The notes: generated by a model from the sequence alone, not told the origin. DNA of 64,000 bases from Streptomyces sp. NBC_01016 (GCF_026341035.1 NZ_JAPEOQ010000002.1:2480001-2544000); one strand, 5' to 3'. Positions 33,680-43,254 are shown, numbered from the stretch's first letter. Translations and numbers: made by a program.

Positions 33680-33960
33680 GGATGCCGGCCGGTTGGTAAC
33701 CTGGCCGTCCCTGACCTTCACGTTCACGCAGTCGACGAAGACCATCGGGTAGACCGCGTCCAGGTCGACTTGGACACCTCGGTGCCGTACGCCTCGGCCA
33801 GATGCGCGGAGATCTCGCCATGGCTGAGGCCCTTCGCGGACAGCGACAGCACCGTCTCGTCGACTCCATCGAACCGCTTCTGCCGCTTCTTGCCCACGGC
33901 CTCGGAAGCATCCGTGGCTGCCTTGCCGGCCTCGGTACCACTCCTCACATCAGTCATCAA
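33680..33960 (-). pseudogene. IS256-family transposase remnant
   Basis: The leftward reading gives FDGVDETVLSLSAKGLSHGE and ISAHLAEAYGTEVSKSTW; after a frameshift and a short deletion, another frame gives MVFVDCVNVKVRDGQVTNRP. Both are consecutive, highly conserved parts of Streptomyces IS256 (Mutator-type) transposases, including the first catalytic Asp in VFVDC. The rest of the DDE domain is missing. Inactive. Confidence 0.85.
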
Positions 33961-33980
33961 CTGTCGCTCTCTGCACGCGA

Positions 33981-34067
33981 GTTACACCACTCGCCGTACA
34001 GACCCTCCTCGCCGGCGTCGTCCCCACCACGCTGCCGATCCTGATGCTGTACGCGTTCGGCAAGTAA
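33981..34067 (+). pseudogene. C-terminal scrap of a membrane protein
   Basis: A 28-residue frame, AVQTLLAGVVPTTLPILMLY then AFGK and stop, looks like the last membrane helix of a transporter permease. No upstream part is present: the IS256 relic adjoins it. Low certainty. Confidence 0.3.
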
Positions 34068-34091
34068 CCGGCCGGCGGTGGCCGGGAATTC

Positions 34092-35399
34092 CTATTCCTC
34101 GACCTGCTCCGGATCGATCGGAATCTCGCGTGCCGTATTCTCGGCGCGCTCCTCGGCGCTCAACTCCCGCGCCACGGTCCCGCAGCAGCGGTTGAACTGG
34201 TTCTGCCAGTCCGTCTTGAACATGTCGTAGCTGGACTGGCCGACCAGCTTCAGGTCCGACTCGTCGTTGTGCCAGACGCCGTTGCTCGTCCAGTTCGAGG
34301 AGCCGACGAACACGAGTCTCGAGTTGGTCGCACCCGCGTAACCGCCGCTGACCATCATGTACTTGTCGTGCGTGTAGTGCAGAGCGTTGCCGTTCGCGTC
34401 GGTGCCGCGGCTGGTGTCGTGCACGGTGATATTGGGCCGGTCCTTCAGGTAGTTCTGCACGCTGCCGTCAACCTGGCCGGCGGTGAAGAGTATCTGTATC
34501 TTCACGCCGGTCTTTGCCAGGCTCACCAACTTCTTCGGCAGCTCCAGATAGTTCCGGTCGCCCGGCTGCCCGTGAGAGGTCCACTCGAACATGGCGATGT
34601 TGATTGTGGCCGGCGCCTTGATGTTGTTCAGGAAGTCGACCCAGGTGTCGCTTTTGGAGCGCGCCTTGGGCCACTGGTAGGAGGGCGGGGACAGTGTCGT
34701 CCTGGCGGCCTCACCGCTGGTGGAGTTGTAGTAGTCGGGCACCAACGGGCCCGGGCCGCCCAGCGCCCCCTTGGCCATGGCTGTGAAGTAGCGGACGTAG
34801 GAGTTGTACAGGTCGACGTTGCCCTTGACGGTGGCGCCACTGTTCCACGCGGTTCTGGCCTGGGCGGAGGTGGGGTTGGCGCTGCTGACGGTCACAGTCC
34901 TGTTCGCGTCGCTCCCGCCGCTGAGCATGTAGTACTTCGCGTGCAGGGCGGAGCCGGAGTAGTGGGTCAGGCAGCCGCCAGGGCACAGCGCGGCGAAGCT
35001 GGAGGCTTGCGGGTCGTTGCCCAGCTCGGTGACCATCGACTGCCAGATCGCATTGTCGCTGTGAGAGTCCATCAGCGCCTTGACGATGACGCCACGTTGG
35101 TGTGCGGCGATCAGGGCGTTGGCGAAGTCCGGGCCCGGCTGGGTGCTGCCGATCGAGTACATGGCGACGCGTATGGTCTGCCCGCAACTGGCGCTGTTGA
35201 TCGATTCGATGATCGGGCCCATGACGTTCATCTGGGCGTCGGCGTCCTCCGGGTCGCTGAAGCTCGGGCCCGGTCTTGAGGTGAACGTCCGGGAGTCGCA
35301 ACTGAGCGGCGGCTTGGCCTTCTTGACCGCCGCGTGCGCCGTTGTGGGCGTCAGCGCGGTGACGGCCAGCGCGGTGATCAACGTGAGCGTGCGCTTCAT
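34092..35399 (-). CDS. secreted phospholipase D-like protein
   Basis: A 435-residue exported protein. ATG 35399 is chosen over upstream codons because the signal peptide MKRTLTLITALAVTALTPTTAHA begins there. Two HKD half-motifs are visible: HAKYYMLSGGSDAN and HDKYMMVSGGYAGATNSRLV with a downstream SSNWTSNG. This is the bilobed phospholipase D superfamily fold, acting on phosphodiester bonds (phospholipids or nucleic acid). The spacing fits a secreted PLD-like enzyme with one active site from two repeats. The C-terminal EERAENTAREIP tail is acidic. The substrate is unknown. Confidence 0.85.
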   Translation of the reverse strand: MKRTLTLITALAVTALTPTTAHAAVKKAKPPLSCDSRTFTSRPGPSFSDPEDADAQMNVMGPIIESINSASCGQTIRVAMYSIGSTQPGPDFANALIAAHQRGVIVKALMDSHSDNAIWQSMVTELGNDPQASSFAALCPGGCLTHYSGSALHAKYYMLSGGSDANRTVTVSSANPTSAQARTAWNSGATVKGNVDLYNSYVRYFTAMAKGALGGPGPLVPDYYNSTSGEAARTTLSPPSYQWPKARSKSDTWVDFLNNIKAPATINIAMFEWTSHGQPGDRNYLELPKKLVSLAKTGVKIQILFTAGQVDGSVQNYLKDRPNITVHDTSRGTDANGNALHYTHDKYMMVSGGYAGATNSRLVFVGSSNWTSNGVWHNDESDLKLVGQSSYDMFKTDWQNQFNRCCGTVARELSAEERAENTAREIPIDPEQVEE

Positions 35400-35576
35400 G
35401 GACGGGCCTTTCACTGGGGTTGTTGACGATGACGAGACGGGTGTTGCTGTGCTGATCGCCCCATGAGTGGTCGCCGAGGTGGGCCTGGTGGACGACGTCG
35501 CAGTACGGGCCTGTCCGGCAGTTCGGTGTGACGGGATCACCCGTCATCCGTCGGATGAACTACTCATGGCTTCGGA

Positions 35577-35978
35577 TCAGTTGGCGGCGTTCGCCCCGAA
35601 CATCGGGTAGCCGTGGCAGGTGATGTCGCTCGCGGCGAGGGCGGCGCCCCAGCGGTCGTGAGAGGAGGCCGCGGAGTCGGCGATGGCGGTGCCACCGGGC
35701 AGGCGGCAGGCCGAGCCCTGAAGGATCGCGACGGTGCCGCCGTCGAGGTCGGTACCGACCTTCTCGGTGTTCTGGCTGATGGAGGTGCGCTTGGCCGACG
35801 TGATGCGGTTCGCCGATTCGTACAGGGCGACGAAGTCCCCGGCGTTCTTCGGCCTGGACGCAGTGGTGTTGCCGGCGGAGAACGCGACGTCGCCGGTCAG
35901 GGGCGCCGCCGAGGCGTTCGCCGTGGCGACGCGGATGCGCGTCGGAGGCGGGGTGGTAGGGCGTATGTGCGTGGCCAT
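35577..35978 (-). CDS. hypothetical protein
   Basis: A 133-residue protein starting at ATG 35978 with GGAG before it. It has no signal peptide, a Thr/Pro-rich first 20 residues, then VAFSAGNTTASRPKNAGDFV, ISQNTEKVGTDLDGG and a C-terminal DITCHGYPMFG with two cysteines in the protein (SACRL, ITCHG). I do not recognise it. It could be the tail of a larger secreted enzyme fused to a new start. Confidence 0.5.
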   Translation of the reverse strand: MATHIRPTTPPPTRIRVATANASAAPLTGDVAFSAGNTTASRPKNAGDFVALYESANRITSAKRTSISQNTEKVGTDLDGGTVAILQGSACRLPGGTAIADSAASSHDRWGAALAASDITCHGYPMFGANAAN

Positions 35979-36299
35979 GCGTTGAGCTCCTGCAGGGGAC
36001 AGCGGCGTCCGGCGGACATCCCGCTTCGATGAGGTGTTGGACCGTTGGCGTTTGCCCGAATTTGTTCCAGGCGTGACCCACAGTTCGGCACACAGGAGAC
36101 TCACGAAGGCGTCCGAGGGTTGCACGAGAAAGCAGAGAAGCGGCCGCGACGCTGCGCAAGTTGAGCCAGAGGGCGAGCCAGTGGGCCGCGGCGTTCGGTG
36201 GGCTGCTGGTGCGCGAACCAGTCGCGGGTGTCGGGTTGAGTGTCGTACTCGGACAGGTGGAGAGCTTGCCCGCGGAGGAGGAACTGCGATTCGTGGCGG

Positions 36300-36375
36300 G
36301 GCGCGGTTGGTAGAGGGCGTTGTCGCGGAGCATCGCGAAGAGCACGTCGACGCGGCGGCGGGTGAGGCACTGGCC
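36300..36375 (-). pseudogene. IS110-family transposase C-terminal scrap
   Basis: The leftward frame reads LTRRRVDVLFAMLRDNALYQPRP, the near-invariant end of IS110/IS116 transposases. Only this tail survives. The DNA between it and the hypothetical gene (35979-36300) shows no other gene. Confidence 0.75.
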
Positions 36376-36504
36376 ACCACCAAGGTTCCTTCGCCGGGCT
36401 TCCACCTGTAGCGATGCCTCAACGCGCTTTACAGCATTGCCGTTGGAGTCCTCCATGCCTTACCTTCCTCTCAGATATAAGACATCAGAGAAGTTGGGGG
36501 AGTC

Positions 36505-37827
36505 GTGGAACGCATCGTCATGCGGAAGGTGATGTGGAGGATCGTGCCCCTCCTCGCCGTCTGCTACCTGGTCTCGTTCGTCGACAAGACCAACATCGGC
36601 GTCGCCCAGCTGGGCATGCAGGAGGGTCTCGGACTGTCGGACGCGGCGTTCGGGTTCGGCGCGGGCATCTTCTTCATCGGTTACTTCCTCTGTGAGGTAC
36701 CCAGCAACCTGGCTCTCGTCCGCTTCGGTGCGCGGCGCTGGATCGCCCGCATCATGCTCACCTGGGGCGTCATCGTCGTGCTGACGGCGCTGGTGCAGGA
36801 CGTGATGTCCTTCAACGCGATGCGCTTCCTGCTCGGTGCCGCGGAGGCGGGGTTCTACCCGGGAGCGTTGTTCTATCTTTCGCAGTGGGTCCCGGCCGCA
36901 CACCGCGGGAAGGTCATCGGCTTGTTCCTGCTGGCCAACCCGGTCTCGACCGTGGTCGGTGCGCCACTGATGGGCATCCTGCTGGACATGCACGGCTTCC
37001 TCGGTGTCGAGGGCTGGCAGTGGGTGTTCGTCATCACCGGACTGCCCGCCCTGGTGCTGGCCGTCGTGGTCTTCTTCGCACTGCCGGACTCTCCGCAGTC
37101 GGCGAAGTGGCTCACCGCGCAGGAACGCGCCTGGCTCGTGGGGACGTTGAACGCCGAGCGGGCGGCCGCGCCGGCCTCGCACGGCAGTGGCTGGCGGGCG
37201 CTGCTCGACCGGCGCGTGCTGTTCCTGTGCCTGTGGTTCGCGGCGTTCCCCACGGCGGCGTACGGACTCCGGCTCTGGCTGCCGACGCTGATCGCCGAGC
37301 TCGACGTCTCGGCCACCGTCAACGGACTCCTCAACGCCGTACCGTTCCTCTTCGCCGCGATCGCGCTGTACTTCTGGCCGCGCATTGCCGCTCGTACGGG
37401 GCGCAGCTATCGGCAGATCGCCGGCTGCACACTCGTGGGCGCCGCCGGCCTCGCCGGTGCCGCGCTGAGCGAAAACGCCGTGGTGGAACTCGCGTTCATC
37501 AGTCTGGCGGCGGTCGGTATGTTCGCCGGGCAGCCGATCTTCTGGAGCCTTCCCTCCCGTCTGCTGGTGGGCGCGCAGGCCGCGGCAGGTCTCGCGCTGA
37601 TCAACTCGGTCGGAAATCTCGGTGGTTTCGTCGGGCCCTACGCCGTCGGTGCCATCAAGGGCGCAACCGGTTCGCTCTCCGCGTCGATGCTCTTCCTGGC
37701 GGGGGTCATGGTGTTCGCCGCCGTCATGGCGGGCATCGCCCGCACCGTCTTCGGGTCCCCGCCGACCGTCCCGGCGCCCGCCCCCGACGTCTCCGCAACC
37801 CCCGCACGTAACGCCCAGGAGTCCTGA
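36505..37827 (+). CDS. MFS transporter, anion:cation symporter (ACS) type
   Basis: A 440-residue, 12-helix major facilitator. VDKTNIGVAQLGM after helix 1, the EVPSNLALVRFGARRWIARIM loop with the MFS motif between helices 2 and 3, and FLLGAAEAGFYPG match the ACS family (sugar acids, organic anions, allantoate-type substrates). Its stop touches the sulfatase start, so the two are co-transcribed. Export or import of a sulfated or carboxylated compound linked to the sulfatase is a reasonable inference. Confidence 0.9.
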   Translation: MERIVMRKVMWRIVPLLAVCYLVSFVDKTNIGVAQLGMQEGLGLSDAAFGFGAGIFFIGYFLCEVPSNLALVRFGARRWIARIMLTWGVIVVLTALVQDVMSFNAMRFLLGAAEAGFYPGALFYLSQWVPAAHRGKVIGLFLLANPVSTVVGAPLMGILLDMHGFLGVEGWQWVFVITGLPALVLAVVVFFALPDSPQSAKWLTAQERAWLVGTLNAERAAAPASHGSGWRALLDRRVLFLCLWFAAFPTAAYGLRLWLPTLIAELDVSATVNGLLNAVPFLFAAIALYFWPRIAARTGRSYRQIAGCTLVGAAGLAGAALSENAVVELAFISLAAVGMFAGQPIFWSLPSRLLVGAQAAAGLALINSVGNLGGFVGPYAVGAIKGATGSLSASMLFLAGVMVFAAVMAGIARTVFGSPPTVPAPAPDVSATPARNAQES

Positions 37828-39261
37828 ATGCCTGCCCGTCCCAACGTTCTGCTCATCACCGTCGACCACTGGTTCGGCCGGCTCCTGGGATGTGCCGGTC
37901 ACCCCGTGATCCAGACGCCCACCCTCGACTCACTAGCCGCGGCCGGGACCCGCTACACCCGCGCCTATAGTGAATCCCCGGTGTGCGTGCCGGCCCGGCG
38001 CTCCATCATGACCGGAACCACGCCCCGCACCCACGGCGACCGGATCTTCCAGCAGGACCTTCCGATGCCCGAACTGCCCACGCTGGCGCAGACGTTCCGG
38101 GACAACGGCTATCAGGCGTACGCGGTGGGCAAGCTGCACGTCTTCCCGCAGCGCAGCCGCATCGGCTTCGACGATGTCTGGCTGAGCGAGGAGGGCCGCT
38201 CGCAGTGGGGTGTGGCCGACGACTACGAACGGTTCCTCGCCGCCAACGGACACGCCGGGCTGAGCTACGCCCACGGCATGAGCAATAACCAGTACACGTA
38301 CCGTCCTTGGCACCTGCCCGAGACGATGCACGTCACCCACTGGGCCGCTCGGACGATGGCCGAGACCATCGTGCGCCGCGATCCCACCAAGCCGGCCTTC
38401 TGGTACCTGTCGTTCACCGCGCCGCACCCGCCGCTGACACCACCGGCGGCCTACCTGGACATGTACGCCGGACAGGAGATGGACGAACCGATCGTCGGTG
38501 ACTGGGTCGTCCAGGGTGAGACGGCGCCGCCGCAGCTCCAGCGGCGTCGGCACGCCGACAGCCCGGTCGGAATGCGGGAGGCCGAGGAGCTGGCGGCCAA
38601 GCGTGCCTTCTACGCCCAGTGCACCTATGTCGACCACCAACTGCGGTTCGTCATCGGTACGTTGCGTGAGCAGGGGCTGCTCGACGACACCGTCATCATG
38701 TTCACCTCGGACCACGGCGACATGCTCGGCGATCACGATCTGTGGGCCAAGCGCGTCTTCTACGAGAAGTCCGCGAACGTCCCCATGCTCCTCGTCGGCG
38801 ACACCACCTCCGGGCGCGTTCCGGCGGGTGAGGTCGACGACCGGCTCGTGGGGCTCCAGGACGTCATGCCGACGCTGCTCGGCCTTGCCGGGATCGAGGT
38901 GCCGGACGAGGTCGAGGGCGTGTCGATGGTCGAGGACACCCGCACGTTCCTGCACGGCGAGTACGGGGAGGGGGCGGAGGCCACACGCATGGCCCACGAC
39001 GGCCGTCACAAGCTCGTCTACTACCCCATGGGCAACGTCGTGCAGCTCTTCGACGTCCCTGCGGACCCCTGGGACGAGCACGACCTGGCGGGCGTACCGG
39101 AGTTGGCGCCGGTTCGCGAACGGCTGCTCCGGAAGATCGCGGACGAGGCATACGGCACGGACCTGGAATGGATCACCGACGGGCTTCCGACAGGGCTCCA
39201 GGCCCAGGCGCAGCGCCTCCCGGTCGACCGCGGGCTGTCCCAGCAGCGCGGACTACACTGA
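37828..39261 (+). CDS. type I sulfatase (formylglycine-dependent)
   Basis: A 477-residue cytoplasmic-looking arylsulfatase-family enzyme. NVLLITVDHWFG starts the alkaline-phosphatase-like fold. Cys53 in SPVCVPARRSIMTG is the CxPxR site converted to formylglycine. FTSDHGDMLGDHDLWAKR holds the metal-binding Asp/His, and GKLHVFPQ the conserved Lys-x-His. There is no signal peptide, so the substrate must enter through the MFS protein. A maturation enzyme is needed; only a relic of one is found nearby (40062-40190). Confidence 0.93.
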   Translation: MPARPNVLLITVDHWFGRLLGCAGHPVIQTPTLDSLAAAGTRYTRAYSESPVCVPARRSIMTGTTPRTHGDRIFQQDLPMPELPTLAQTFRDNGYQAYAVGKLHVFPQRSRIGFDDVWLSEEGRSQWGVADDYERFLAANGHAGLSYAHGMSNNQYTYRPWHLPETMHVTHWAARTMAETIVRRDPTKPAFWYLSFTAPHPPLTPPAAYLDMYAGQEMDEPIVGDWVVQGETAPPQLQRRRHADSPVGMREAEELAAKRAFYAQCTYVDHQLRFVIGTLREQGLLDDTVIMFTSDHGDMLGDHDLWAKRVFYEKSANVPMLLVGDTTSGRVPAGEVDDRLVGLQDVMPTLLGLAGIEVPDEVEGVSMVEDTRTFLHGEYGEGAEATRMAHDGRHKLVYYPMGNVVQLFDVPADPWDEHDLAGVPELAPVRERLLRKIADEAYGTDLEWITDGLPTGLQAQAQRLPVDRGLSQQRGLH

Positions 39262-39266
39262 CCGCC

Positions 39267-40046
39267 ATGGGGACCTCAATCACGATCGGCGCGCTGCCCG
39301 GCGAGAAGTCCGGCACGCTCACGAACCGTGTCGAGGAAATGCTGCTGTCCGCCGTCGTCTCCGGTCGCTTCGAGGCCGACGCCCGGCTGCCCCAGGAGGG
39401 CGAGCTCGCCGAGGAGCTGGGTGTCAGCCGCCTGACCCTGCGCGAGGCGTTGCGGTCGCTGCAGCGGATGGGTGTGCTGCGTGTCGAGCGGGGGCGTGGG
39501 ACGTTCGTCAACGCCCGCGCCCGCTGGTCCCATCTGGACCCGACCGTGCTCGCGGCGATGATCGACGCGGGGCAGGGTACTGAGCTGTATCGCAGCCTCA
39601 CCGAACTGCGCCGGATGGTCGAGACGGGCCTCGTCGGCCTGGCTGCCGAGCGCCGTGACGATGAGCACCTCGTCGGCCTCGAAGCGGCCGTGGAGCGCAT
39701 GCAGCAAGCCTGTGACACGCACGACGTGCAGGAGTTTGCCGCCGCCGACATGGACTTCCACGGCATACTGCTGGACGCCGCGGACAACCCTTTGGTCCTG
39801 GGTATCTACGAGTTGATGAACGGCGCGCTGCGACGGGTCAGGGAGCAGACGACCCGCCGTACCATCGGCGACGCGTCCGCGGTCGTCATGCACCGAGGCA
39901 TCTTCGACGCCGTCGCGGCCGGTGACGCCGCCGACGCCGTGGCGGCGATGAACCGTCACTTCGACAACACCGACCGGTACGTGTCGGAGGTCATCGAGCT
40001 GATGACCTCCGGGGCGCGGAAGGACGAGGGCGCCACGTCGGCGTGA
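39267..40046 (+). CDS. GntR/FadR-family (FCD) regulator
   Basis: A 259-residue regulator starting 5 bp after the sulfatase. The winged helix lies at ~15-80 (LPQEGELAEELGVSRLTLRE, then VERGRGTFV) and the FCD effector domain at ~100-240, with DMDFHGILLDAADNP and MHRGIFDAVAAGD supplying the metal-binding Asp/His residues. It probably represses the MFS-sulfatase operon it ends and responds to a product of the pathway (inference). Confidence 0.92.
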   Translation: MGTSITIGALPGEKSGTLTNRVEEMLLSAVVSGRFEADARLPQEGELAEELGVSRLTLREALRSLQRMGVLRVERGRGTFVNARARWSHLDPTVLAAMIDAGQGTELYRSLTELRRMVETGLVGLAAERRDDEHLVGLEAAVERMQQACDTHDVQEFAAADMDFHGILLDAADNPLVLGIYELMNGALRRVREQTTRRTIGDASAVVMHRGIFDAVAAGDAADAVAAMNRHFDNTDRYVSEVIELMTSGARKDEGATSA

Positions 40047-40061
40047 CGGCGCGGGAGCCGG

Positions 40062-40190
40062 TCAGCTGATCGAAGCCGCGCGGCGGACACCGAGGTTGCC
40101 GGCCGAACTGTCCGGGGTGTTCGAGGTGCGAGCGGCGACCCGGTACCGGTTGCAGTACGAGTAGTGGCACAGGTAGGAGCCGCCGCACCG
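40062..40190 (-). pseudogene. relic of a formylglycine-generating enzyme
   Basis: The leftward frame reads CGGSYLCHYSYCNRYRVAAR, then TSNTPDSSAGNLGVRR and a stop. This is the C-terminal end of the sulfatase-maturing enzyme FGE, including both active-site cysteines (LCHYSYC). The remaining ~270 residues are gone; unrelated dehydrogenase DNA follows directly. An intact FGE next to the sulfatase has evidently been lost, so maturation must rely on a copy elsewhere. Confidence 0.85.
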
Positions 40191-40195
40191 GTCCT

Positions 40196-40540
40196 CCGTG
40201 GTCGGCCGCCCGGCCAAGCTGCCTCACGCGCCCGCCGCCAAAGCGGTCGTTGCCGCCGACCTCTCCGAGGAGGCGATCGGCGGCAGGGCCGACGTGCTCA
40301 TCGACACCGTCGGCGGCACGGTGCTGCGCGACGCGCTGGCCCTGGTGCGCCCGCAGGACCGGGCCGCGCTCGTCGGCTACATCGCAGGCCGCGAACTCGC
40401 CGTGGATCTCGCCGACTTCTTCCTCGCCGACGTGTCGCTGCTGCCGGTCAACATGATCAGCCGCGGTAAGAAGGCCGCCCCGGAGGTCCTGCGACTTCTC
40501 CCGGCCCTGTCGTACGGCGAGCTGTCGCTGTCCGGTTCCA
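40196..40540 (+). pseudogene. C-terminal fragment of a quinone-oxidoreductase-type MDR enzyme
   Basis: A rightward frame gives AKAVVAADLSEEAIGGRADV and then LIDTVGGTVLRDALALVRPQ, a cofactor-domain segment of zinc-free medium-chain dehydrogenases (NADPH:quinone reductase type). The N-terminal GroES-like domain and the end are missing. It abuts the FGE relic, so a deletion joined two genes here. Confidence 0.7.
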
Positions 40541-40547
40541 CCCCTCG

Positions 40548-41591
40548 TCATCGAGTGTCGTGGCTCGGCGACAGGATGTCGTGGGCCCGGTGTCCCAGTA
40601 CGAAGTCGTCGTCGCGGTCGATCCATTGGCGGCGCAGGACGGACAGGGCGATCAAGGTGTTGAGGCCGTTGAGGCCGGGGAGCGCGCCGAGGTCGTCCGT
40701 GACGAACCTCGACAAGTGGTCCTCGTCGGCGAAGACCCCGTGGTGGAGGATCGAGGCCGGTCCGGCGGTCATGACCGTGAACCGCCCGCAGGAGTGCTCG
40801 CCGAGTGTGGTCAGCACGGTGGGGACGTGCCGCGGCTGGACGTCCAGGGTGAACAGCGCGGTGATCGGGAACCCGAGGACGGCCGGTTCGATCTCCACCC
40901 GAGGGCGGACGGCCCCCGATTCCAGGAGTGACTGGATCGTCCGGTAGGCGGTGGACCGGCTGACGTCGAGTTCGCGGGCGACCTGTGCCGCGGAGATCCG
41001 GCTGTCCTCGACCAACAGCTGGAGCGTGCGGAACTCGACCTCGTTGAGAGGTCCGACGCTGGTGGGGGCCGCATCGGGAAGGGCGTCGGCCTGTCCGCGC
41101 ACTTCCTCGGTCTGCCGGTCGGTGAGCCGGTCGAGCCGCCAGGTGAACGCCTCGCGGGCGGAGCGCAGTACCAGGTGCGACTGGATGGACGCGATGCCGG
41201 GGATCTCGGGCAGCGTCCGGGTCAGCAGGCGCCGCTGGTCCGTGCCCGGCAGCGGATAGAGGGTGCAGTAGATGTCCGAGTCGCCGGTGGTGGTGATGAG
41301 CGACTGGGCCTGCGGCACCTTCTGGATGGCGGCCGCGACGTCGCCCGTGGCGCCGGGCCGGCACTTGATCCACACCACATAGGGATTGCCGGTGGTGAGG
41401 AGCGACCAGTGCACGGTGCTGATGAAACGCAGGAGCCCCAGCTGCTGCAGCCGCTGGATGCGCCGCCCCGCCGTGCTGGCCGAGGTGCCCAGGATCTCGG
41501 CGACGGTGTTCAGCGGCGCCCGGGGCGCGATCTGCAGCGCTGCCACCAGATCAAGGTCGGCGTCGTCGAGGCCGTGCTCCATCTCTTGCAT
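40548..41591 (-). CDS. duplicated Lrp/AsnC-type regulator
   Basis: A 347-residue protein made of two Lrp/AsnC units in tandem: HTH 1 near residues 8-55 (LDDADLDLVAALQ, AEILGTSASTAGRRIQRL), a RAM-like sensor part, HTH 2 near 185-230 (LNEVEFRTLQLLVEDSR, VARELDVSRSTAYRTIQSL) and a second sensor part. Most Lrp proteins are single units of ~150 residues. It is divergent from the AbgT gene and probably regulates it; an inverted repeat lies between them. Confidence 0.88.
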   Translation of the reverse strand: MQEMEHGLDDADLDLVAALQIAPRAPLNTVAEILGTSASTAGRRIQRLQQLGLLRFISTVHWSLLTTGNPYVVWIKCRPGATGDVAAAIQKVPQAQSLITTTGDSDIYCTLYPLPGTDQRRLLTRTLPEIPGIASIQSHLVLRSAREAFTWRLDRLTDRQTEEVRGQADALPDAAPTSVGPLNEVEFRTLQLLVEDSRISAAQVARELDVSRSTAYRTIQSLLESGAVRPRVEIEPAVLGFPITALFTLDVQPRHVPTVLTTLGEHSCGRFTVMTAGPASILHHGVFADEDHLSRFVTDDLGALPGLNGLNTLIALSVLRRQWIDRDDDFVLGHRAHDILSPSHDTR

Positions 41592-41615
41592 GCGAGAAGC
41601 GTACAGGGAGCGATT

Positions 41616-41633
41616 CTGTCATTCACGGGACAG
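41616..41633. promoter_or_regulatory. inverted repeat between Lrp and AbgT genes
   Basis: CTGTC-N8-GACAG lies in the divergent intergenic region, suited to control both genes. It is a candidate site for the Lrp-type protein. Confidence 0.4.
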
Positions 41634-41706
41634 TGATTGACACAAACACGCATCACGCTGTCTTATGGCGAGCCATAACGCCACGGAACAGCAGCGGGAG
41701 GGCCTC

Positions 41707-43254
41707 ATGGCCGAAGTGAAGGAACAACGGCAGCCGCCGACCTCGGTGGTCCTGCGTGTGCTGGACTTCGTGGACCGGGCAGGGAACAAACTGCCCCACC
41801 CGTTCTGGCTCTTCCTGATCCTGAGCGGTCTGATCGTCCTGGCGAGCTGGCTGCTCGCCGCGCTCGGCGTCTCGGTGGTCTCGCCCGCCGACGGCTCGGT
41901 CATCGCCGTCAAGAGCATCGTGTCCGACGCGGGCGTGAAGATGGTCCTCGGCGATGCGATCACGAACTTCGTCGACTTCCCGCCGCTGGGTCTGATCGTG
42001 GTGGTCATGCTCGGTGTCGCGATCGCGGACGGCACCGGCCTGCTCCCCGCACTGATGCGTGCCGCGCTCGCCCGGGTCCCGGCCAAGATGGTGACCTTCG
42101 CCGTGGCCTACACCAGCATGTTCTCCCACGTGGCCGGAGACGCCGCGTTCGTGGTGATGATCCCGCTCGGCATGATCGCGTTCCGCGCGGTGGGCCGCAG
42201 CCCGATCATCGGTGCCGTCGTCTCCTACGTCGCGGTGGGCGGCGCGAGCAGCGTCAGCCCGGTCATCGAGGGCTCGGACGCGATCTTCGCGGGTCTGACC
42301 ACCTCGGCGGCGCACACCATCGACCCGTCCTACGCGGTCACTCCGGTCTCGAACTGGTTCTTCTCCGTGGCGTCCACGCTGCTGCTCGCGATCACCATCA
42401 CGATCGTCACCGAAGCCGTCGTCGTGCGCCGGGTCGCCGCGATGAACGCCGTCGAGCTGGAGCTGACCGACGTCGAAGAGCTGCCCGACATGACCCTGTC
42501 CGCCGAGGAGCGCAAGGGCGTGCGCCGGGCGATCACCGCCGGAGCGCTGTACGTGGCCGCGGTGGTCCTCGCGATGCTGCCCACGGGTTCCCCGCTGCGC
42601 GGGGAGGGCGGTTCCGTCGTGGCATCGCCGCTGTTCGACAACATAGCCGTGATCCTGATGGTGTTCTTCATGCTCATCGGCATCGTGTACGGACTGACCG
42701 TGCGCACCATCACCGCCGCGCAGGACATCCCGGAGCTGATGGGCCGAGGGTTGCGCGAACTGGTCCCGGTCCTGGTGCTCTTCTTCGTGGTCGCGCAGTT
42801 CCTCGGCTACTTCAAGTGGAGCAACATCGGCCAGGTCATCGCGATCTCCGGGGCCGATGTGCTCGACTCGCTCGGCGCGCAGCCCGTGGTGATCTTCATC
42901 GGCGCGGTGCTCCTGATCAGCCTGCTCAACCTGTTCCTCACCAGCGGTTCGGCGATGTGGTCGCTGGTCGCCCCGATCCTGGTGCCGATGCTGATGCTGC
43001 TGCACATCCGGCCGGAGACCAGCCAGGCGCTGTTCCGGATCGCGGACGCGCCCACCAACAGCCTCAGTCCGATGAGCCCGTACTTCGTCATCGCGCTCGG
43101 ATTCATCCGCCGCTACCGGCCCTCCGCGGGCATCGGCACGCTGATGTCCCTGGTGCTGCCCCTAGCGGTGGTCAACCTCGTCGTATGGGTGGTGCTGTTC
43201 CTCGCCTGGTACACCCTGGGCATCCCGCTCGGCCCGGGCGTCCCCGTCCGATAA
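41707..43254 (+). CDS. AbgT-family transporter
   Basis: A 515-residue membrane protein. ATG 41707 is preferred because GGGAGG precedes it; ATG 41665 has no ribosome site. About 11-13 hydrophobic segments are visible, with the AbgT signatures NKLPHPFWLFLILS, FSHVAGDAAFVVMIPLG and RIADAPTNSLSPMSPYF. The founding member imports p-aminobenzoyl-glutamate (a folate breakdown product); others export sulfonamides. The M20 peptidase directly downstream fits uptake of an acyl-glutamate that is then cleaved. Confidence 0.93.
   Translation: MAEVKEQRQPPTSVVLRVLDFVDRAGNKLPHPFWLFLILSGLIVLASWLLAALGVSVVSPADGSVIAVKSIVSDAGVKMVLGDAITNFVDFPPLGLIVVVMLGVAIADGTGLLPALMRAALARVPAKMVTFAVAYTSMFSHVAGDAAFVVMIPLGMIAFRAVGRSPIIGAVVSYVAVGGASSVSPVIEGSDAIFAGLTTSAAHTIDPSYAVTPVSNWFFSVASTLLLAITITIVTEAVVVRRVAAMNAVELELTDVEELPDMTLSAEERKGVRRAITAGALYVAAVVLAMLPTGSPLRGEGGSVVASPLFDNIAVILMVFFMLIGIVYGLTVRTITAAQDIPELMGRGLRELVPVLVLFFVVAQFLGYFKWSNIGQVIAISGADVLDSLGAQPVVIFIGAVLLISLLNLFLTSGSAMWSLVAPILVPMLMLLHIRPETSQALFRIADAPTNSLSPMSPYFVIALGFIRRYRPSAGIGTLMSLVLPLAVVNLVVWVVLFLAWYTLGIPLGPGVPVR

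Noticed and set aside
34092..35399. Nuclease toxin or phage-defence PLD effector
   Set aside because: It has a Sec signal peptide, stands alone and has no defence partner genes, so a secreted phospholipase D-like enzyme is the simpler reading.
40062..40190. Short functional FGE-like protein
   Set aside because: Only about 40 C-terminal residues exist and no start codon or fold core is present, so it is a relic.
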